A stretch of 10,218 nucleotides of DNA from Methanobacteriaceae archaeon (GCA_030693105.1 JAUYBK010000231.1:1-10218); one strand, 5' to 3'. Positions 1 to 6,920 are shown, numbered from the stretch's first letter. The notes: a model not told the origin generated them from the sequence alone. Translations and numbers: made by a program.

Positions 1-12
1 TAAAAATATCAT

Positions 13-34
13 ATTATCCGGGGGATAATTTTTT
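13..34 (+). terminator. Hairpin plus T-tract, probable terminator of an upstream gene
   Basis: A perfect 7-bp stem ATTATCC / GGATAAT (13-19 and 23-29) with a GGG loop runs into a T6 tract (29-34). T-tracts end transcription in archaea, and the position just before a new plus-strand promoter suits the end of a gene lying outside the window. The upstream gene itself is not visible. Confidence 0.4.
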
Positions 35-46
35 CCTAGGTTCCGG

Positions 47-90
47 GATATTTTTGTTACTTGGGGGTTAATAGACATGAAAGAGGGGGT
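47..90 (+). promoter_or_regulatory. Putative promoter and ribosome binding site of the HD-domain gene
   Basis: A TATA-like GATATTTTT (47-55) would place transcription start near 77. A G-rich Shine-Dalgarno-like GAGGGGG (83-89) sits six bases before the GTG at 96. An ATG at 77 is out of frame and meets a stop after 20 codons. An in-frame stop at 78-80 leaves GTG 96 as the first possible start. Confidence 0.4.
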
Positions 91-95
91 TAAGA

Positions 96-1259
96 GTGAA
101 GTCCATCCGGGACAGTGTACACGGGGATCTTCAAATTGAGGAGTTTGAAGTTCTCTTAAGCGACACTCCAGAAATACAAAGACTTAGACGGATTAAACAG
201 TTAGGTTTTACCTATTTAGTTTATCCCGGAGCCAATCACAGTCGTTTTGAGCACTCCATTGGTACGATGTACCTGGCTGGTCGGCTGGCTGATAATCTGG
301 AACTGGAACCAGAGGTAAGAACTCTCCTTAGAATTTGTGCCCTACTGCACGATGCCGGACACGGACCTTTCTCCCACGTTTCTGAGGACGTGTTAGATGC
401 TCCCCACGAAAAACTCACCTCCCGGCTAATTAAGGAATCTTCCCTGGGAGATATTCTCTCTGAAAAATACAATATCAAAAAAGTAATTAGGATCATCCGA
501 GGAGAAGGTCCCCTGGGACAGGTTATCTCTGGAGAGCTGGACGTGGACCGCATGGACTACCTACTCCGGGACTCCTACTATACGGGTGTGGCCTACGGCA
601 TCATCGACGTGGAGAGGCTTATAAACAACATGCACTTAGAAAAAGAACATCTCACCCTTAAACGTAAAGGAGTGCAAGCGGCTGAAGCCATGCTCCTGGC
701 CCGTTACTTCATGTATCCCAGCGTGTACCAGCACCACACCACCCGGATCGTCAACGCCATGTTTCGGCGCTGTTTGCGGCGGATGCTGGAGCAAGATGTT
801 ATAAGTTCCCACGAGATATACCGTTACGATGACGCGGACATCATCTGTGCCGCTCGCTCCCAGACGGGCTACATACAAAATATTATCCGTCGTCTGGACA
901 ACCGCCAACTCTTCAAAAGGGTTTACGCCCTTAAACTGGACGAGCTTGAAAATCCCATGGCCGTATTCCATATGGATTACAAAGACACCACCCAATCAGA
1001 GCAGGAAATGGTGGAGGATCTGGGTATCGAAAAAGATTTTCTCTTAATTGACCTACCGGAATACCCGGCCTTCAACGAAGTCAGCACTCCCGTATCAGTT
1101 TTCGGTTCCACTAAAAGCTTGGGAGAAGTTTCCAACCTGGTAGTGGGACTGGATAGTGCCCGTTTCAACCACGCGGATTTGTCGATTTATGTGCCCGAAA
1201 AATATGCGGAAAAGGTCCAGGGTTTTCCATTTCGGGACTATCTGAATATTCCTGAATAG
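96..1259 (+). CDS. SAMHD1-like HD-domain phosphohydrolase (putative dNTP triphosphohydrolase)
   Basis: 387-residue cytosolic HD-superfamily metalloenzyme that starts on GTG. The N-terminal block is strongly SAMHD1/dGTPase-like: the opening SIRDSVHG, then RLRRIKQLG (29-37), PGANHSRFEHSIG (44-56), LLHDAGHGPFSH (83-94) and DVDRMDYLLRD (149-159). By alignment from memory the metal ligands would be His53, His85, Asp86 and Asp151, all present. Family members hydrolyse dNTPs to nucleosides plus triphosphate, controlling the nucleotide pool, and SAMHD1 is allosterically activated by GTP/dGTP; whether this protein is so regulated cannot be read from sequence. It lies 69 bases upstream of ubiX on the same strand but probably has its own promoter. 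The family is clear; the substrate is inferred and could be another phosphoester. Confidence 0.88.
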   Translation: MKSIRDSVHGDLQIEEFEVLLSDTPEIQRLRRIKQLGFTYLVYPGANHSRFEHSIGTMYLAGRLADNLELEPEVRTLLRICALLHDAGHGPFSHVSEDVLDAPHEKLTSRLIKESSLGDILSEKYNIKKVIRIIRGEGPLGQVISGELDVDRMDYLLRDSYYTGVAYGIIDVERLINNMHLEKEHLTLKRKGVQAAEAMLLARYFMYPSVYQHHTTRIVNAMFRRCLRRMLEQDVISSHEIYRYDDADIICAARSQTGYIQNIIRRLDNRQLFKRVYALKLDELENPMAVFHMDYKDTTQSEQEMVEDLGIEKDFLLIDLPEYPAFNEVSTPVSVFGSTKSLGEVSNLVVGLDSARFNHADLSIYVPEKYAEKVQGFPFRDYLNIPE

Positions 1260-1265
1260 AAAAAA

Positions 1266-1325
1266 AATATATTTCTTTAATTAAAAAAATAGAAACATTC
1301 TTTCAAAAAAAAAAATGATGGTGAT
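1266..1325 (+). promoter_or_regulatory. Putative ubiX-cbiT promoter and ribosome binding site
   Basis: The 69-base gap is almost pure A/T. AATATATT (1266-1273) after a purine-rich run is a plausible TATA box, giving a start near 1297. GGTGAT (1320-1325) matches the 16S anti-Shine-Dalgarno end and lies three bases before ATG 1329, which fixes the ubiX start. Confidence 0.4.
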
Positions 1326-1328
1326 TAT

Positions 1329-1889
1329 ATGATAGTGGTGGCAATTACTGGTGCCAGCGGTGTGATCTACGGGGTCCGGCTGCTGGAGGCACTTAAAGAA
1401 GCTGGAAAGAAAACCGCTCTTTTGGTTACAGACCCGGCCCGGATAATCATTGACTACGAGCTTGACATTAATAGGAATGATTTGGAAGAACTTTGTTATC
1501 GTATCTACGACTCCCAGGACCTTACTGCTGCTATAAACAGTGGTTCGTGTCGTTTCGAGTCCATGGTAATTGTACCTTCCACCATGAAAACTTTAGCCGC
1601 CATCAGCCAGGGATACGCCAGTAATGCCGTGACCCGTGCGGCTGACGTGGCCCTTAAAGAGGGAAGAAAACTAATAATCGTGCCCCGGGAGACGCCTTTA
1701 CGTCCGGTCCACTTGGAGAACATGTTAAAACTATCTAAAGAGGGCGCGGTGATCCTGCCGGCCATGCCGGCTTTCTACCACCAGCCCGATAACATGGAAG
1801 ATCTGGTGGAATTTATAGTAGGCAAAATCCTGGATGTTCTCTCCATTGACCACCACCTCTACCGCCGCTGGAAGGAAGAAAGGCCATGA
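1329..1889 (+). CDS. ubiX: UbiX-type flavin prenyltransferase
   Basis: 186-residue flavoprotein of the UbiX/Pad1 family, which joins a dimethylallyl group to FMN to make prenylated FMN, the cofactor of UbiD decarboxylases. Seen: the N-terminal flavin-binding ITGASGVIYG (6-15), PSTMKTLAAIS (83-93), the PRETPLR segment (119-125) with the Arg-Glu pair equivalent to bacterial Arg139-Glu140, AFYHQP (148-153) and a C-terminal LYRRW. Length is normal. Methanogens make no ubiquinone. A likely use of the cofactor is the UbiD-type anhydromevalonate phosphate decarboxylase of the archaeal mevalonate route, known in some archaea; that link is inference here, since no ubiD lies in the window. Its TGA overlaps the ATG of cbiT, so the two genes are co-transcribed and probably translationally coupled. 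Confidence 0.92.
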   Translation: MIVVAITGASGVIYGVRLLEALKEAGKKTALLVTDPARIIIDYELDINRNDLEELCYRIYDSQDLTAAINSGSCRFESMVIVPSTMKTLAAISQGYASNAVTRAADVALKEGRKLIIVPRETPLRPVHLENMLKLSKEGAVILPAMPAFYHQPDNMEDLVEFIVGKILDVLSIDHHLYRRWKEERP

Positions 1890-2452
1890 TCCCGGATGAT
1901 GAGTTTTATAAGATTAAAGGCGTTCCCGGCCCCACCAAAGAAGAAATACGCTGTCTGGTAATGTGCAAGGCCCGGGTATCCTCCAATGATGTAGTCTTAG
2001 ACGTGGGCTGCGGTACCGGTGGTCTCACCGTGGAACTATCCCGAAAAGTTAAAAAGGTCTACGCCGTTGACAAAAATCCACAGGCCGTGGAAGTTACCCT
2101 TAAAAATCTTAAAACCCACAACCCCTCCGGAGACGTGGAACTTTTCGAAAACGATGCTTTAACTATCATGGATGATATACCCACTTTTGACGTTTTAATT
2201 GTGGGAGGGAGCAGTGGCGATCTGGTCCCTATAATTAAAAAAGGTTACGAGATGTTAAAAGCAGGGGGTAGGATAATTGTTACTGCCATACTGCTTGAAA
2301 CACGTACCAGTACAGTTTTGACCCTTAAAGAACTGGGGTTAAATCCAGAAATAGTGGAAGTTTTCATAGCACGAGGCAAAGTTTTAGACCGAGGTACCAT
2401 GATGAAGGGGAGCAACCCGGTGGCCATAATAACCGGGTGTAAAAGTATATAA
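1886..2452 (+). CDS. cbiT: CbiT, cobalt-precorrin C15-methyltransferase (decarboxylating)
   Basis: 188-residue class I SAM-dependent methyltransferase of anaerobic cobalamin biosynthesis; CbiT methylates C15 of the corrin ring and decarboxylates the C12 acetate side chain of cobalt-precorrin-6B/7 intermediates. Seen: the family N-terminus IPDDEF followed by PGPTKEEIR (14-22), SAM motif I DVGCGTGG (39-46), the acidic end of strand 2 at YAVDKNP (59-65), VGGSSGDL (106-113) and the GGRIIVTAI strand (127-135). It is the stand-alone archaeal form, with no fused CbiE. Methanogens need corrinoids for methyl transfer to coenzyme M. The ATGA overlap with ubiX indicates an operon. No other cobalamin gene is nearby, so the pathway genes are scattered. 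Confidence 0.93.
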   Translation: MIPDDEFYKIKGVPGPTKEEIRCLVMCKARVSSNDVVLDVGCGTGGLTVELSRKVKKVYAVDKNPQAVEVTLKNLKTHNPSGDVELFENDALTIMDDIPTFDVLIVGGSSGDLVPIIKKGYEMLKAGGRIIVTAILLETRTSTVLTLKELGLNPEIVEVFIARGKVLDRGTMMKGSNPVAIITGCKSI

Positions 2453-2467
2453 CTGGTTGTAAACCAG
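2453..2467. repeat. Small inverted repeat just after cbiT
   Basis: CTGGTT-GTA-AACCAG, a perfect 6-bp stem with a 3-base centre, begins directly after the cbiT stop codon. It could form an RNA hairpin at the end of the ubiX-cbiT transcript, or be a dyad in the upstream region of the next gene. No T-tract follows, so it is a weak terminator at best. Confidence 0.3.
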
Positions 2468-2480
2468 GTTCAATTTCAGG

Positions 2481-2554
2481 ATAAAAATAGTTTAATTCCA
2501 AGGTAGCAGTTGAGTTAGTTAATCATTTTAATTTAACAAAGTCATTACCGGTGA
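2481..2554 (+). promoter_or_regulatory. Putative promoter and ribosome binding site of the membrane protein gene
   Basis: An A/T run, ATAAAAATAGTTTAAT (2481-2496), is a possible TATA element giving a start near 2512. GGTGA (2550-2554) lies six bases before ATG 2561 and supports that start. The TATA assignment is uncertain because a second A/T run exists at 2524-2540. Confidence 0.35.
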
Positions 2555-2560
2555 ATTCTA

Positions 2561-3331
2561 ATGGATATACTAAAAAAAATGAGCTGGAGATTTAAACTGG
2601 GAACTTTCCTGGTTCTTTTATCGATAATTTTATACATTATCCACTTTTTAATCTTCAGAGAACCAGAAACAGAACTTTTCTACATAGGCATCGACCTGGC
2701 ATTTCTCCCATTAGAAATTCTCCTGGTGGTACTGGTTATAGAAACTGCCATAGGGGAGCGTGAAAAGAGTGCAATGCTGGAAAAGCTTAACATGGTGATT
2801 GGGGCCTTTTTCAGTGAGGTGGGAACTGATCTTTTATCTCGAATAACTTTGTTCGACCCCGAAACCACTAAAATCCGTAATGCTTTGATTATTAATGATA
2901 ATTGGACCAGTGAAGATTATAATAATGCCCGAAAACAGATTGAAAATTACGATTACACCCTGACTATAAGCGGAGATGACGTGGCATCGCTGGAGTTTCT
3001 GAAGAGTAATAAGGAGTTTTTAGTGCAAAACAGGAACTTTCTTCTGACCCTTCTGGAGAATCCTAACCTCCTGGAACATGAAACATTCACGGATCTTTTG
3101 TGGGCGGTATTTCACCTTACCGAAGAGTTTGAAAACAGGTCAGATTTAATGAAATTATCAAAATCAGACTATAAACATTTAGCTGGCGATACTCAACGAG
3201 TTTATGCCTTATTGATTTATGAATGGCTCCAGTATATGGAGCACTTGATGAATAATTATCCTTATCTCTTTTCATTGGCCATAAGGACCAATCCATTTGA
3301 CCCGGAAGCCCGGGTAGAGTTTAAAGACTAG
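2561..3331 (+). CDS. Two-helix membrane protein with cytoplasmic domain, function unknown
   Basis: 256 residues. Two hydrophobic helices are visible, about 14-32 (GTFLVLLSIILYIIHFLIF) and 43-62 (GIDLAFLPLEILLVVLVIET), separated by a short charged turn. By the positive-inside rule (KKMSWRFK before helix 1, EREKS after helix 2) both ends should face the cytoplasm. The remaining 190 residues are soluble and helical. They begin EKLNMVIGAFFSEVG (74-88) and end with YPYLFSLAIRTNPFD (233-247), which looks like a conserved signature. From memory, similar hypothetical proteins occur in methanogens and bacteria, but I cannot name a function. I see no catalytic motif, CBS, kinase or channel filter. The soluble part may sense or bind something at the membrane; that is speculation. 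Confidence 0.75.
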   Translation: MDILKKMSWRFKLGTFLVLLSIILYIIHFLIFREPETELFYIGIDLAFLPLEILLVVLVIETAIGEREKSAMLEKLNMVIGAFFSEVGTDLLSRITLFDPETTKIRNALIINDNWTSEDYNNARKQIENYDYTLTISGDDVASLEFLKSNKEFLVQNRNFLLTLLENPNLLEHETFTDLLWAVFHLTEEFENRSDLMKLSKSDYKHLAGDTQRVYALLIYEWLQYMEHLMNNYPYLFSLAIRTNPFDPEARVEFKD

Positions 3332-3379
3332 TTTTATGGGAAAGGGTGTTGCGGGAAAAATCCCTAATGTTCTCTTTTA

Positions 3380-3664
3380 GTGAATTATATCTCATATTTA
3401 GTAACCTTTTTAAGGGTGGGCGTTGATATTATTAAAAAACTTAACGTGGTTGATGGAATGGAGAGCTTAACTCCTGAACAGTATCGACGAATGGTAAAAA
3501 AGGTAATAGATTTCAAACAGTCCAATGGCGAACTCCCTGAATATGCAATGGTAGACGGCTGTCGCATAAAAAAAAGGGACTACATCGACATGATCGAAAC
3601 CGTTAACAAGTTCTTCTTGGAAATGGGAAGAAATCCAGGTTCAGTAGAAATTGGATCCGGATAA
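3380..3664 (+). CDS. Small pseudomurein-binding-repeat-like protein
   Basis: 94 residues with two tandem copies of a roughly 35-residue unit. Copy 1 (about 29-63) has SLTPEQYRRMVKKVIDF, NGELPEYAMVDG; copy 2 (about 64-94) has RIKKRDYIDMIETVNKFF, MGRNPGSVEIG. This pattern, a Tyr-Met helix, a Phe, an N-G-x-x-P turn and a short strand, resembles the pseudomurein-binding repeat (PMBR, Pfam PF09373) of Methanobacteriales cell-surface proteins and pseudomurein endopeptidases. Those are usually longer and secreted; here there is no convincing signal peptide, only a mildly hydrophobic start (ISYLVTFLRVGVDIIKKL). The assigned GTG start lacks a Shine-Dalgarno sequence; in-frame GTG 3416 or ATG 3458 are alternatives, and a stop at 3365 bars extension. 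It may be a genuine small wall protein or a fragment of a larger gene. Confidence 0.6.
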   Translation: MNYISYLVTFLRVGVDIIKKLNVVDGMESLTPEQYRRMVKKVIDFKQSNGELPEYAMVDGCRIKKRDYIDMIETVNKFFLEMGRNPGSVEIGSG

Positions 3665-3894
3665 GATTCGTGTGGTGGGTCAGGAAAAGTTATATTAAAT
3701 TAATACTTGTTCCTGATAAAGTATAAACCTCAAACTGTTTTAATATAAAACTTACTTCTATTTTGCTTTATCTTGTGTAATCTTTTTGCATTAATTTTAA
3801 ATCACAAAAATCGATTAAAAAATGGAAATTAGAAATATCTACCAAAAATATTCTTTTTATTATTTCATCATAATTTCTTCCTATTTTTTTAAAG
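3665..3894. other. AT-rich convergent gap with hairpin and T-tracts
   Basis: No gene is seen. CAGGAA-AAGT (3681-3690) can pair with ACTT-G-TTCCTG (3705-3715), a 10-bp stem with one bulged base, 17 bases after the PMBR-like stop. Plus-strand T-tracts at 3850-3892 and minus-strand T-tracts (A-runs at 3806-3822 on the plus strand) suit intrinsic termination of the two converging transcripts. Confidence 0.4.
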
Positions 3895-4494
3895 TTATTC
3901 CAGGTCACCGGGACGGTTTAGATTCATGAAAACTTCAGCGTCCATAAATTCAGCATCCACATAGAGAACATTTAATTTTTTTAAAAGTGATTTAACATCC
4001 CGCACCTTTGATTTTAAAAGCGTCTCTAGGACAGGCAGTGCTTGATCTTTACAGTAGATGGCGTGTAATGGCTCCACCCTACCATCGGGCCAGCGAGGTA
4101 CCAGTGCCCCCTGGTCACCTAGATCAAATTTAAGCATGTTCTCTATAAAAGCAGATTTAATCCGGGGAGAGTCGCAGGGAACTACCAGGGCACAGTTAGA
4201 CTTTAAAGTGGAAAGCCCGGTTAATATACCAACCAAAGGGCCCTGATCCTTTTTTAGATCTAAACAGACCCTTAACTCACCCTCAAAAGAAGATTTTTCT
4301 TTAAAAAAATTTAATAGCAGAGAATAGGATTCTAACTGCTTTTGATCCCTCAGCACCAGGATGATCTCATCAACCGAAGGATAGACCGCTTCCAGGGTGT
4401 GGAGTAACAGGGGTTTATCTTCATAAATTAGAATACCCTTATCCTGACCCATCCGCCTTCCCCGGCCACCGCAGAGGATTATGCAGGACTTCAT
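3895..4494 (-). CDS. mobA: MobA, molybdenum cofactor guanylyltransferase
   Basis: 199-residue cytosolic nucleotidyltransferase that transfers GMP from GTP to Mo/W-molybdopterin. In methanogens the guanylated cofactor serves formylmethanofuran dehydrogenase and formate dehydrogenase. Seen: the nucleotide-binding loop ILCGGRGRRMGQDKG (6-20), QGPLVGIL (84-91), the Mg-binding PCDSP (106-110, Asp108), EPLHAIY (141-147) and the C-terminal NLNRPGDLE (191-199), all in the expected order and spacing for MobA. The start 21 bases after the guaB stop, without an obvious promoter and with only a weak GTGGGATC upstream, suggests expression from the guaB transcript. It would consume the guanine nucleotide whose synthesis guaB controls. 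Confidence 0.92.
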   Translation of the reverse strand: MKSCIILCGGRGRRMGQDKGILIYEDKPLLLHTLEAVYPSVDEIILVLRDQKQLESYSLLLNFFKEKSSFEGELRVCLDLKKDQGPLVGILTGLSTLKSNCALVVPCDSPRIKSAFIENMLKFDLGDQGALVPRWPDGRVEPLHAIYCKDQALPVLETLLKSKVRDVKSLLKKLNVLYVDAEFMDAEVFMNLNRPGDLE

Positions 4495-4515
4495 AAAAGT
4501 AAAGAATTGATCCCA

Positions 4516-6003
4516 CTACATCAGTCGGGTGGTGGGATAGTTGGGGCTTTCGTTGGTAATGAGCATGTCGTGGGGGTGGCTCTCGGTGATACCACTGGAA
4601 GTTATGCGCACCAGGGTGGTGTCGTTCTGCATAGCATTAATGTTCTGGGCACCACAATAACCCATGGAGGCCTTCAATCCACCGATAAGTTGGAATAGAA
4701 CTTCACTGGCATAACCTTTGAAGGGTGTAACTCCCTCCACGCCTTCAGGTACCAATTTGGCGTGCTTCATGGGCCCTTTAACTTCCTGGAAGTAACGATC
4801 GGTTCCGGCACCAATACCTCCGGTCATGGCTCCTAAACTACCCATTCCACGGTACTGTTTAAACTTACGTCCATTCATAATAACCACTTCACCCGGGGCT
4901 TCGTGGGTACCAGCCAGGAGGTTACCCAGCATTACACAGTCGGCTCCCACAGCTATGGCTTTGGCTACATCTCCCGAGTATCTTAAACCTCCATCCCCAA
5001 TTACGGGGATTTCATAGTCCTGAGCAGCATCAGCTGCTTTGCTAATTGCAGTTAGTTGCGGTACTCCTACTCCAGCTATTATACGGGTGGTGCAGATGGA
5101 TCCGCCACCTATACCTACTTTTAGTCCGTCTACTTCCCGGGCCAGTAAATCTTCGGCGGCCTTTTTAGTGGCTATGTTTCCTACAATGAGGTCCGCTTCA
5201 ATGTTGTCTTTTAATTCTCCCACAAACTGCACCACGTTGAGATTGTGGGCATGGGCACAGTCCACAGCGATGACATCTACTCCAGCATCGTCCAGGGCCA
5301 TGGCCCGTTCCAGGTCGAAGGGTCCGGCAGCAGCACCCACCAGGAAACGTCCGTTAGAATCGCGTGAAGCGTAAGGATATTTTTTTCTTTCTATAATATC
5401 ACGGATGGTAACAATACCTACAATGTTATCTCCGTCCACCACGGGTAGACGTTCCACTTTGTTCTCGTAAGCAATATCCAGGGCTTCCTCAGGGGTGGTT
5501 GATTCGCTGATGGTTACCACCTCTTCAGTCATGATTTCTCGGACCATGAGTTTATCTTTTGAGTTTAAAAGAGGAATTATATCTCTACGACTGATAATAC
5601 CCACAATTTTACCCTTTTTTACTACAGGAAGTCCGCTAACATCTTCCTCATCCATTATCTGGATACTTTCCAATACCGAAGAATCAGGACTGATGGTGAT
5701 AACGTCACGGATGGTCAAATCCGAAGAACGTTTAACCTTTTTAACCTCATCCACCTGTTCTTTAATGTTCATGTTACGGTGTATGACTCCCATACCACCC
5801 TCTTGGGCCAAGGCTATAGCCATCTCCGCCTCAGTAACCGTGTCCATGGCCGAGCTGATAATGGGAATGTTAAGTTCAAGGTTTCGGGAGACCCTGCTTT
5901 TAGTTACCACGTCTTTGGGCTCCACTGATGATGCAGCAGGAACCAGCAGGAAATCGTCGAATGTGTAGCCTTCCGGAGCATTTTTCAATTTTTTTGAGAA
6001 CAT
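4516..6003 (-). CDS. guaB: IMP dehydrogenase
   Basis: 495 residues; oxidises IMP to XMP with NAD, the committed step to GMP. Seen: the N-terminal GYTFDDFLLVP (12-22), two CBS domains inserted in the barrel (about 97-146 and 156-206), the catalytic loop GIGGGSICTTR (298-308, Cys304), DGG (337-339) for the IMP phosphate, the mobile flap with GAGTDRYFQE (398-407, Arg-Tyr pair) and the C-terminal HPHDMLITNESPNY. CBS domains in this family bind adenine and guanine nucleotides and tune activity. An ATG 18 bases upstream (6021) opens the same frame, but GAGGTG lies between the two ATGs at proper distance only for 6003, so 6003 is preferred. One peculiarity is Gly where the canonical loop has Pro (GIGPGS). 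mobA follows in the same direction. Confidence 0.96.
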   Translation of the reverse strand: MFSKKLKNAPEGYTFDDFLLVPAASSVEPKDVVTKSRVSRNLELNIPIISSAMDTVTEAEMAIALAQEGGMGVIHRNMNIKEQVDEVKKVKRSSDLTIRDVITISPDSSVLESIQIMDEEDVSGLPVVKKGKIVGIISRRDIIPLLNSKDKLMVREIMTEEVVTISESTTPEEALDIAYENKVERLPVVDGDNIVGIVTIRDIIERKKYPYASRDSNGRFLVGAAAGPFDLERAMALDDAGVDVIAVDCAHAHNLNVVQFVGELKDNIEADLIVGNIATKKAAEDLLAREVDGLKVGIGGGSICTTRIIAGVGVPQLTAISKAADAAQDYEIPVIGDGGLRYSGDVAKAIAVGADCVMLGNLLAGTHEAPGEVVIMNGRKFKQYRGMGSLGAMTGGIGAGTDRYFQEVKGPMKHAKLVPEGVEGVTPFKGYASEVLFQLIGGLKASMGYCGAQNINAMQNDTTLVRITSSGITESHPHDMLITNESPNYPTTRLM

Positions 6004-6010
6004 AACATAA

Positions 6011-6016
6011 CACCTC
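6011..6016 (-). promoter_or_regulatory. guaB ribosome binding site that decides the start
   Basis: GAGGTG on the minus strand, seven bases before ATG 6003-6001. It falls inside the six-codon extension beginning at ATG 6021, which has no comparable site of its own, so translation most likely starts at 6003. Confidence 0.7.
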
Positions 6017-6043
6017 ACCATTAACGTATTTGGATTTAGAAAC

Positions 6044-6061
6044 CCTTAACTCCAGTTAAGG
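6044..6061. promoter_or_regulatory. Perfect 18-bp dyad in the guaB leader
   Basis: CCTTAACT-CC-AGTTAAGG is a perfect 8-bp inverted repeat with a 2-base centre, 41 bases upstream of the guaB start. Plausible guaB TATA elements on the minus strand (A/T runs at 6091-6106 and 6111-6120) lie further upstream, so the dyad would fall in the promoter-proximal leader. It may bind a regulator as DNA or fold in RNA. No known motif is recognised. Confidence 0.4.
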
Positions 6062-6146
6062 CCCCCGATTTAGAAGTTTTACACCAAAGGTATTAGCTAA
6101 TTTTAATGAGATTATTTTAAACCCTGGTAGACCTACTTTATATCAA

Positions 6147-6164
6147 ATCTTACACCCGTAAGAT
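6147..6164 (-). terminator. Perfect stem-loop downstream of mfnB
   Basis: ATCTTAC-ACCC-GTAAGAT (plus-strand reading), a perfect 7-bp stem with a 4-base loop, starts about 35 bases after the mfnB stop. It may mark the 3' end of the mfnB transcript or be an upstream dyad for guaB. There is no strong T-tract right after it on the minus strand. Confidence 0.3.
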
Positions 6165-6198
6165 CTTATCTTTGTAATATACTTTAGAACTCACTGAC

Positions 6199-6912
6199 CT
6201 ATAAATCACTGACCATGCTTTTCAGCCGGGACACAGCACGGTGGTTTATAGTTCCCTGGTTACGGTCCCCTCCCGTGCAAGCAGCTCCTCGAATTCCAAC
6301 TACATCACATCCCAGATGGTGGAGAAGTTCCAGTTGGTCTTCCTGTACCGAACCGGCCAGAGCAGATTTTAATCCGTAGCTGTGAATCTCATCAGTGAAT
6401 TGGGTGATCTTTCTTTCGTCCATGAAGTCAAAAAGTGTTTTACCGTCTTTTACAGCAGTGTCGACCATAGCCAGGTCCGCAGCAGCTTCGTGAGCTACCC
6501 GTGGTATTTCCAGAGGGTCCACTGCACCCACCCGGTGAGCGTCGGCATAACCGGAAGCCACTACCAGAGCTTCGTCCCGGATATCACGAACGGCCTTTAC
6601 CACTCCTTCCATAACTTCCAGTGCTTCTTGATAGTTTTTAGTACCGTACAGGCCAACTTTAACGTAGTCGGCCCCAGATACCACTGCACCAGCTGCTGCC
6701 AGGGCCACCGTACCCGGTTTGTAGGGCACATCGCCCAGAGTAGCGCTGACTTGCATGTCCTTGGGAGTTATTTCCCTTATACTGCGAATAACCCAGGGAA
6801 AATTAGCCCCCAGGGACCCTTCTTTGGGGTTTTTAACATCAATAATATCTGCGCCACCATTGATGGCTTCTCGTGCCTCTTGAGTATTAATGGGACTGAT
6901 TAAGAGAAGCAA
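6199..6912 (-). CDS. mfnB: MfnB, (5-formylfuran-3-yl)methyl phosphate synthase
   Basis: 237-residue TIM-barrel enzyme of the DUF556 family. MfnB condenses two glyceraldehyde 3-phosphate molecules to the furan phosphate that begins methanofuran synthesis. Seen: LLLISPINTQEA, ADIIDVKNPKEGSLGANFPWV with the Schiff-base Lys27, GADYVKVGLYG with Lys85, and LAMVDTAVKDGKTLFDF with Asp151 and Lys155; these numbers coincide with the catalytic residues reported for the Methanocaldococcus enzyme. ALAGS (190s) and GIRGAACTGGDR (227-238 region) are also typical. Start is TTG at 6912, set by AGGAGG eight bases upstream and by the conserved N-terminal length; no in-frame ATG exists nearby. It sits between guaB and the SatD-like gene on the same strand but has its own promoter-like sequence. 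Confidence 0.95.
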   Translation of the reverse strand: MLLLISPINTQEAREAINGGADIIDVKNPKEGSLGANFPWVIRSIREITPKDMQVSATLGDVPYKPGTVALAAAGAVVSGADYVKVGLYGTKNYQEALEVMEGVVKAVRDIRDEALVVASGYADAHRVGAVDPLEIPRVAHEAAADLAMVDTAVKDGKTLFDFMDERKITQFTDEIHSYGLKSALAGSVQEDQLELLHHLGCDVVGIRGAACTGGDRNQGTINHRAVSRLKSMVSDL

Positions 6913-6920
6913 ATCATATT

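Noticed and set aside
20..60. Similarity of the left edge (AATTTTTTCCTAGG) to 10101-10113 (AATTTTTTCTAGA)
   Set aside because: Short and mostly a T-run; expected in AT-rich intergenic DNA and no evidence of a mobile element.
636..995. Minus-strand open frame of 119 codons opposite the HD-domain gene
   Set aside because: Lies wholly inside a well-supported gene and has no start signals.
5495..5968. Plus-strand open frame of 157 codons opposite guaB
   Set aside because: Antisense shadow of the CBS-containing part of guaB, with low-complexity Ser/Thr/Ile composition.
4516..6021. Start of guaB at ATG 6021
   Set aside because: The GAGGTG ribosome binding site lies downstream of this ATG and fits ATG 6003; the family N-terminus (FSKKLKNAPEGYTFDDF) begins there too.
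6191..6214. Direct repeat TCACTGACC (6191-6199 and 6206-6214) at the mfnB stop
   Set aside because: Two 9-base copies overlapping the end of a coding region; short and probably accidental.
6382..6903. Long plus-strand open frame of 173 codons opposite mfnB
   Set aside because: Antisense shadow of mfnB; the opposite frame has all catalytic residues of a known enzyme, and this one resembles nothing.
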